DNA of 6,546 nt from CAYRZL01 sp964428795. GTDB taxonomy: Bacteria; Bacillota; Clostridia; Lachnospirales; Lachnospiraceae. Within the stretch, counting starts at the first letter, position 1. Each line of letters opens with the position of its first letter. The stretch lies in the NCBI GenBank assembly GCA_964428795.1, contig CAYRZL010000116.1, positions 1-6,546 on the forward strand, written 5' to 3'. Made by a program: the position numbers and the translations under genes. Of the stretch, positions 4,380 through 6,546 are shown one piece after another. The notes under the pieces were generated by a model. That model saw only the letters and a list, made by a program, of their open reading frames with translations, did not search any database and was not told the DNA's origin.

Positions 4380-6427
4380 GCTTCTAAATCTCCTTCCCGA
4401 ATCATCTCATCCAGCGTCTGTTTGATCTTCCATCTCGCCTCTGACAGAGTTTCCTCCGTCAACTGGGCGCCTGCTGTATTCAAATGGCCTCCGCCGCCCA
4501 GACGCTCCATTACAAGCTGTACATTGATCTCATCAATGGATCTCGCGCTGATATATATTTTACTGTTATATTCCGTCATGACAAAAGATGCTTTGATGCC
4601 GATAATATTCAGCAGCTCGTTTGCCGCCTGGGCACAGGCAATGGTAGGACTCTCCACCTTATCGCCCGGGCACACACTGATTGCAAAGGAATTGCGATAT
4701 ACTTCCGCATTGCGCACAGCCTCCGCTCTCGCCTTATAATCATCCATTCCGTTTCTCATCATTTTACGGACACGGGTCACTTCCGCACCGCAGCGGCGCA
4801 GGTATGCCGCAGCCTCAAAGGTACGCACACCTGTTTTTGTCATAAAGTTATTGGTATCGATCAGGATACCCGCATAAATACTGTCCGCTTCAGCCGGTGT
4901 CAGTTTGATCGTCTCATCAAAATACTGCAATACCTCTGCGATCATCTCACAAGCCGATGATGCATACGGTTCGATATAGGACAGCGTCGCATTGTCAATG
5001 ACATCCGAGCCCTGCCTGTGGTGGTCAAATACCACGATCGTATGCGCCATGCGCAGCAGTGACGGGCACTCCACATAATTTTTCTTATTCGTATCCACCA
5101 CAATGACCGCTGTATTCTTATCCACGATCTCCATCGCCTGCTGGCTGTTTACAAACAAGTCTTCCGGATATCCGTTCTCCGGTTTGAACAGCTCTTTTAC
5201 CGGGCGGATAGACGAAGTCACATCATTTAATACGATCTGCGCCCGCTTGCCCAGCACTCTGGCTGCACAACAGATACCAATGGCCGCACCGAAAGAATCG
5301 ATATCCGTAATACTGTGTCCCATGACAAGAAAATGATCTTTGCTGATCATGATCTCCCGAAGTGCCAGCGCCTTTACTCTCGCCTTTACTCTGGTATTCT
5401 TCTCCAGATGCCGCGCCTTTCCTCCGAAATAGGATATCTTTTCCATCTCTTTTACTACAACCTGATCGCCGCCTCGTCCCAGTGCAAGGTCTATGGCAGT
5501 CCGGGCACTTTCATAATTCTGAATATAATTTACCCCGCAGTCACCTACGCCGATACTGAGCGTAACAGCCATCTCGTTTCCTGCCTTCACACCCTTTACT
5601 TCTTCCAAAATGGAGAATTTATCTTCTTTCAGCAATGCTAACTGTTTCCGTTTCAGAACTACCACATATTTATCTGACTCAAACTTTTTCACAATTCCGT
5701 CCACACCGGAAAAATATTTATTTACCCGGCGGTCCACCAGCGCAAACAGCAGCGCCTGTTTTACTTCCTCTACGCTGTCCAGAACTTCATCATAATTGTC
5801 AATATAAACCAATGCCACTGCCATCTGCATATCATGATTTTCCTGAATGTAATAATTCAGCTCCGTCTCATCATAAAGAAATATTACCTGCAAATACTGG
5901 CTGCGATCTATAATCTCACGCTCTCCGTTTGTCTGCATGAGGCTCTCAAAATATACTTTTTTTACCGAGGCACGGTAAATATGTTCCTGATAATGTACGG
6001 TAATTTCCACCTCATCCTGATTTTCAAAGGATTCTCTCGTGATCTCCGGAAAAATTGAAGTAATAGACTTATGATACTTCCGGGGTTTTCCCGAAACTTC
6101 TGCAAATGCCTTATTCATCCACAGCAGCTTTCCTGCCGGATCCATCAGCACATATGGTATCTCAAATTCCTCCAGCAGACGTTTCTGTGTGCTTCCATAC
6201 TGTGTCGCAAAATCAATCAATTCATTCATGATCTCTTTTCTGTTTTTCAGATATAAAAACAGAATGATCACAAAATACACAATAACGAACACCATTCCCG
6301 TAACGCCTGCCTGCGTATTAAAATGAAATATCCACGCATCAAAAGCAGCCAAAACGATCGTCAGTATCAGCGGAATCAATGCCAATCCGCCCAGTGTTCC
6401 CTTTAATCTAATATCACGATTCATCAT
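4376..6427 (-). CDS. gdpP: Cyclic-di-AMP phosphodiesterase GdpP (DHH/DHHA1, PAS, degenerate GGDEF)
   Basis: This membrane-bound enzyme of 683 residues hydrolyses c-di-AMP to pApA and so affects cell-wall, potassium and osmotic balance. Two membrane helices lie at about 11-33 and 41-60. A PAS-like domain at about 80-190 (PYVLMDPAGKLLWMNKAFAE) follows. The GGDEF-like domain (about 200-325) has ESDKY (250-254) where GGDEF would be, so it is not expected to make c-di-GMP; this degeneracy is normal in the family. The DHH domain has all expected metal ligands: GHSITDID (370-377), VVVDTN (Asp445), FDHHR (Asp468, His469, His470) and ILIDTNNF (Asp524). DHHA1 ends with the GGGGH motif in RLGGGGHLNTAGAQL (642-656). 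Start: ATG 6427 and ATG 6424 are adjacent. The AAGAAGGGG site (6436-6429) lies very close, so 6424 (682 residues) is about as likely. It is first in the gdpP-rplI-dnaB operon. Confidence 0.96.
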   Translation of the reverse strand: MMNRDIRLKGTLGGLALIPLILTIVLAAFDAWIFHFNTQAGVTGMVFVIVYFVIILFLYLKNRKEIMNELIDFATQYGSTQKRLLEEFEIPYVLMDPAGKLLWMNKAFAEVSGKPRKYHKSITSIFPEITRESFENQDEVEITVHYQEHIYRASVKKVYFESLMQTNGEREIIDRSQYLQVIFLYDETELNYYIQENHDMQMAVALVYIDNYDEVLDSVEEVKQALLFALVDRRVNKYFSGVDGIVKKFESDKYVVVLKRKQLALLKEDKFSILEEVKGVKAGNEMAVTLSIGVGDCGVNYIQNYESARTAIDLALGRGGDQVVVKEMEKISYFGGKARHLEKNTRVKARVKALALREIMISKDHFLVMGHSITDIDSFGAAIGICCAARVLGKRAQIVLNDVTSSIRPVKELFKPENGYPEDLFVNSQQAMEIVDKNTAVIVVDTNKKNYVECPSLLRMAHTIVVFDHHRQGSDVIDNATLSYIEPYASSACEMIAEVLQYFDETIKLTPAEADSIYAGILIDTNNFMTKTGVRTFEAAAYLRRCGAEVTRVRKMMRNGMDDYKARAEAVRNAEVYRNSFAISVCPGDKVESPTIACAQAANELLNIIGIKASFVMTEYNSKIYISARSIDEINVQLVMERLGGGGHLNTAGAQLTEETLSEARWKIKQTLDEMIREGDLEA

Positions 6428-6463
6428 TCCCCTTCTTTCCCTGAAATGAATTTACGTTGCATC

Positions 6464-6492
6464 CAATGAACGCAGACAGTATGCGTTCATTG
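6464..6492 (-). other. Stable hairpin in the gdpP leader
   Basis: CAATGAACGCA (6464-6474) and TGCGTTCATTG (6482-6492) form a perfect 11-bp stem with a 7-nt loop. It lies in the approximately 88-nt leader predicted from the promoter at 6522-6530. No T-run follows on either strand, so it is not an ordinary terminator. It could be a protein-binding operator, an mRNA-stabilising element or an old intergenic repeat. Confidence 0.6.
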
Positions 6493-6521
6493 CTTATCGC
6501 TTGCATGAGCTAAGTGGTCAT

Positions 6522-6530
6522 ATTATACCA
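6522..6530 (-). promoter_or_regulatory. Extended -10 promoter of the gdpP-rplI-dnaB operon
   Basis: On the minus strand TGGTATAAT (6530-6522) is a perfect -10 hexamer with the TGn extension. A -35 at 17-nt spacing would fall at the window edge and cannot be read. Predicted transcription start is about 6515. Confidence 0.7.
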
Positions 6531-6546
6531 TACCTTCCTTCATATG

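Noticed and set aside
4484..4960. Plus-strand open frame of 158 codons inside gdpP
   Set aside because: It is fully antisense to conserved DHH/DHHA1 sequence and has no recognisable domain.

Overview
The window looks like a piece of chromosome from a low-to-moderate GC Gram-positive anaerobe, most likely a gut Lachnospiraceae/Clostridia member. The clues are strong AGGAGG-type ribosome binding sites, a 56-residue clostridial 2[4Fe-4S] ferredoxin, the gdpP-rplI-dnaB gene order, and an ECF sigma factor of a kind common in that family. This assignment is inference from protein character and gene order; no 16S or other marker is present.

Right half (about 2589-6546, minus strand): a housekeeping operon starts at an extended -10 promoter near 6525 and runs gdpP (c-di-AMP phosphodiesterase), rplI (ribosomal protein L9) and dnaB (replicative helicase). 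gdpP and rplI overlap by ATGA, and rplI and dnaB are 9 nt apart. A structured intergenic stretch (2332-2588) with two related GC-rich hairpin units follows. Next comes a MerR-type helix-turn-helix protein with a helical middle and a very basic tail (1627-2331). It may be read from the dnaB transcript, because no good terminator was seen after dnaB.

Middle (1043-1626): a ferredoxin gene of only 171 nt lies on the plus strand at 1348-1518, with its own promoter, a stable 5'-end hairpin and a textbook terminator. It converges on the MerR-like gene and diverges from a YbgC/FadM-type acyl-CoA thioesterase (623-1042, minus). The 305-bp divergent region carries three copies of the heptamer AACCTAA, a possible shared operator.

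Left end (1-622, minus): a broken ECF-type sigma-70 gene. Region 2 is intact in one frame and region 4 in another, with a one-base contraction in an A-run and an additional in-frame TGA. Its Shine-Dalgarno and a degenerate ECF-like promoter remain, and a following gene starts 17 nt after its stop, at the window edge.

No mobile element, CRISPR array, tRNA/rRNA or obviously novel multi-gene system was seen. The most notable items are the decaying sigma factor, the overlooked ferredoxin, the paired structured elements between dnaB and the MerR-like gene, and the repeated AACCTAA motif.
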